The position numbers were made by a program, and so were the translations under genes. Below are positions 63,321 to 64,000 of a stretch of DNA of 64,000 nucleotides, piece after piece (position 1 is the first letter of the stretch; each line of letters starts with the position of its first letter). Below the pieces are notes generated by a model, which was given only the letters and a program-made list of their open reading frames with translations, was not told where the DNA came from and made no database searches. Source of the DNA: Alitta virens (Eukaryota > Annelida > Polychaeta > Phyllodocida > Nereididae); NCBI GenBank assembly GCA_932294295.1, contig OW028573.1, forward strand, positions 54,315,829 through 54,379,828, given 5' to 3'.

Positions 63321-64000
63321 CAAATTGTATTGTGTTTTAGTTAGCATTGATTCAAGTTGAATGTCCAACAGTCCAAGCAATGCAATTCTAAACAATGTCA
63401 CGGCTCAACAGGCAAGCTGTCAATCAGAGAGACAGCTGTGATTATGCTCCCAACTCTCCGCTATTTTTCGTCGCACTTTCATCAGAGGAAATTGGACTAT
63501 TATCGTACATACGGAGCTTTTAAAGGGACATGGAAAAAAATGTAGGGGATTTTCGTTCGCACACGAGTAAACATTGTAAAACAATACATATAATAACGTT
63601 GCATAAGGCATATCTTCGTCATCCTTTGTTTAAAACTTATGAAATTCGGATATGTGTTTCAGACGTAAAACTAACCTCCGTATTTGTGTTTTTATCTGTT
63701 TATTCCCCAACAATTACTAAAATCTAGCATTGCGCTTTTTATCACATTTTCTAAATTTTTCTGAAATTTCATAATTCTATGTGCAATTTTTTGCCTTAAA
63801 CATGGGCAACCAGCTGAGGTTAATAATTTCACTGGAGAATATAACAACGGACGGCACTAATTCGGATCTTAATTACACTCAAAGGCTTTTTCTTTGTTTT
63901 AACTTTCATATCAGTATTTTTTATAGTCATGGCTTTAAAGAGTGAATACACTACAGATTGCAATGAAACAACATGTAATGAGTCTGATATCTTTTAAACT
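63321..64000. other. Unassigned right end of window
   Basis: AT-rich, no frame with recognisable homology. The frames at 63357-63545 and 63420-63611 overlap on opposite strands and are likely chance. Confidence 0.4.

Noticed and set aside
1..64000. CRISPR array, operon, rRNA or tRNA genes
   Set aside because: No evenly spaced direct repeats with unique spacers, no tRNA or rRNA sequence recognised, and the window is clearly an animal nuclear genome.

Overview
This is nuclear DNA of an animal, most likely an invertebrate deuterostome such as a hemichordate or echinoderm. That placement is inference. The sequence is AT-rich, the genes are split into many short exons by GT-AG introns, one gene combines DUF4062, NACHT and TPR domains, another has a paralemmin-type C-terminus, and LINE, PIF/Harbinger and Ty3/gypsy-like elements are frequent. 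There are no bacterial operons, and most long open frames here are chance.

Left part (about 1-31000): a minus-strand locus whose last two exons (3436-3769 and about 5262-6276) encode a paralemmin-like protein. It carries a short DEVTLxEA motif, an acidic region, an array of about 15 units of 8-10 residues built on Lys-Ser-x-Asp/Glu-Asp, and a cysteine-rich C-terminus ending in a CaaX box (CVVM). Upstream on the same strand lie exons with good splice sites and matching phases (12144-12332, 17984-18196, 29343-29374, perhaps 30239-30439) and an alternative GC-rich first exon (8928-9016). At least one linking exon between 6276 and 8928 was not found. The rest is large introns with SINE-like, LINE-tail and simple-repeat sequence.

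Centre (32949-47170): a complete minus-strand gene of 22 coding exons that I could join in phase into about 1063 residues. It is a STAND-type NTPase: an acylation-type N-terminus (MGCGSS), DUF4062, a NACHT-like P-loop domain with Walker A and B motifs, a helical region, and C-terminal TPR-like repeats. Two of its 21 introns use GC-AG splice sites. Intron 8 holds two nested LINE remnants and a nested pair of terminal-inverted-repeat elements. Introns 1 and 3 hold a MITE of the same family and a LINE 3' end.

Right part (47171-64000): no host gene that I can support. It holds a LINE fragment, another MITE copy, a PIF/Harbinger element with a clear 5-bp target duplication and a decayed transposase (52024-54302), the 5' half of a Ty3/gypsy-like LTR retrotransposon (54588-58215), a long foldback element (58674-59501), a tandem duplication, two degenerate minisatellites, a second copy of the left-truncated Harbinger-type MITE, and a second copy of the LINE 3' end seen in intron 8. 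The mobile elements mostly lie in introns or in the right third, and all autonomous ones are broken.
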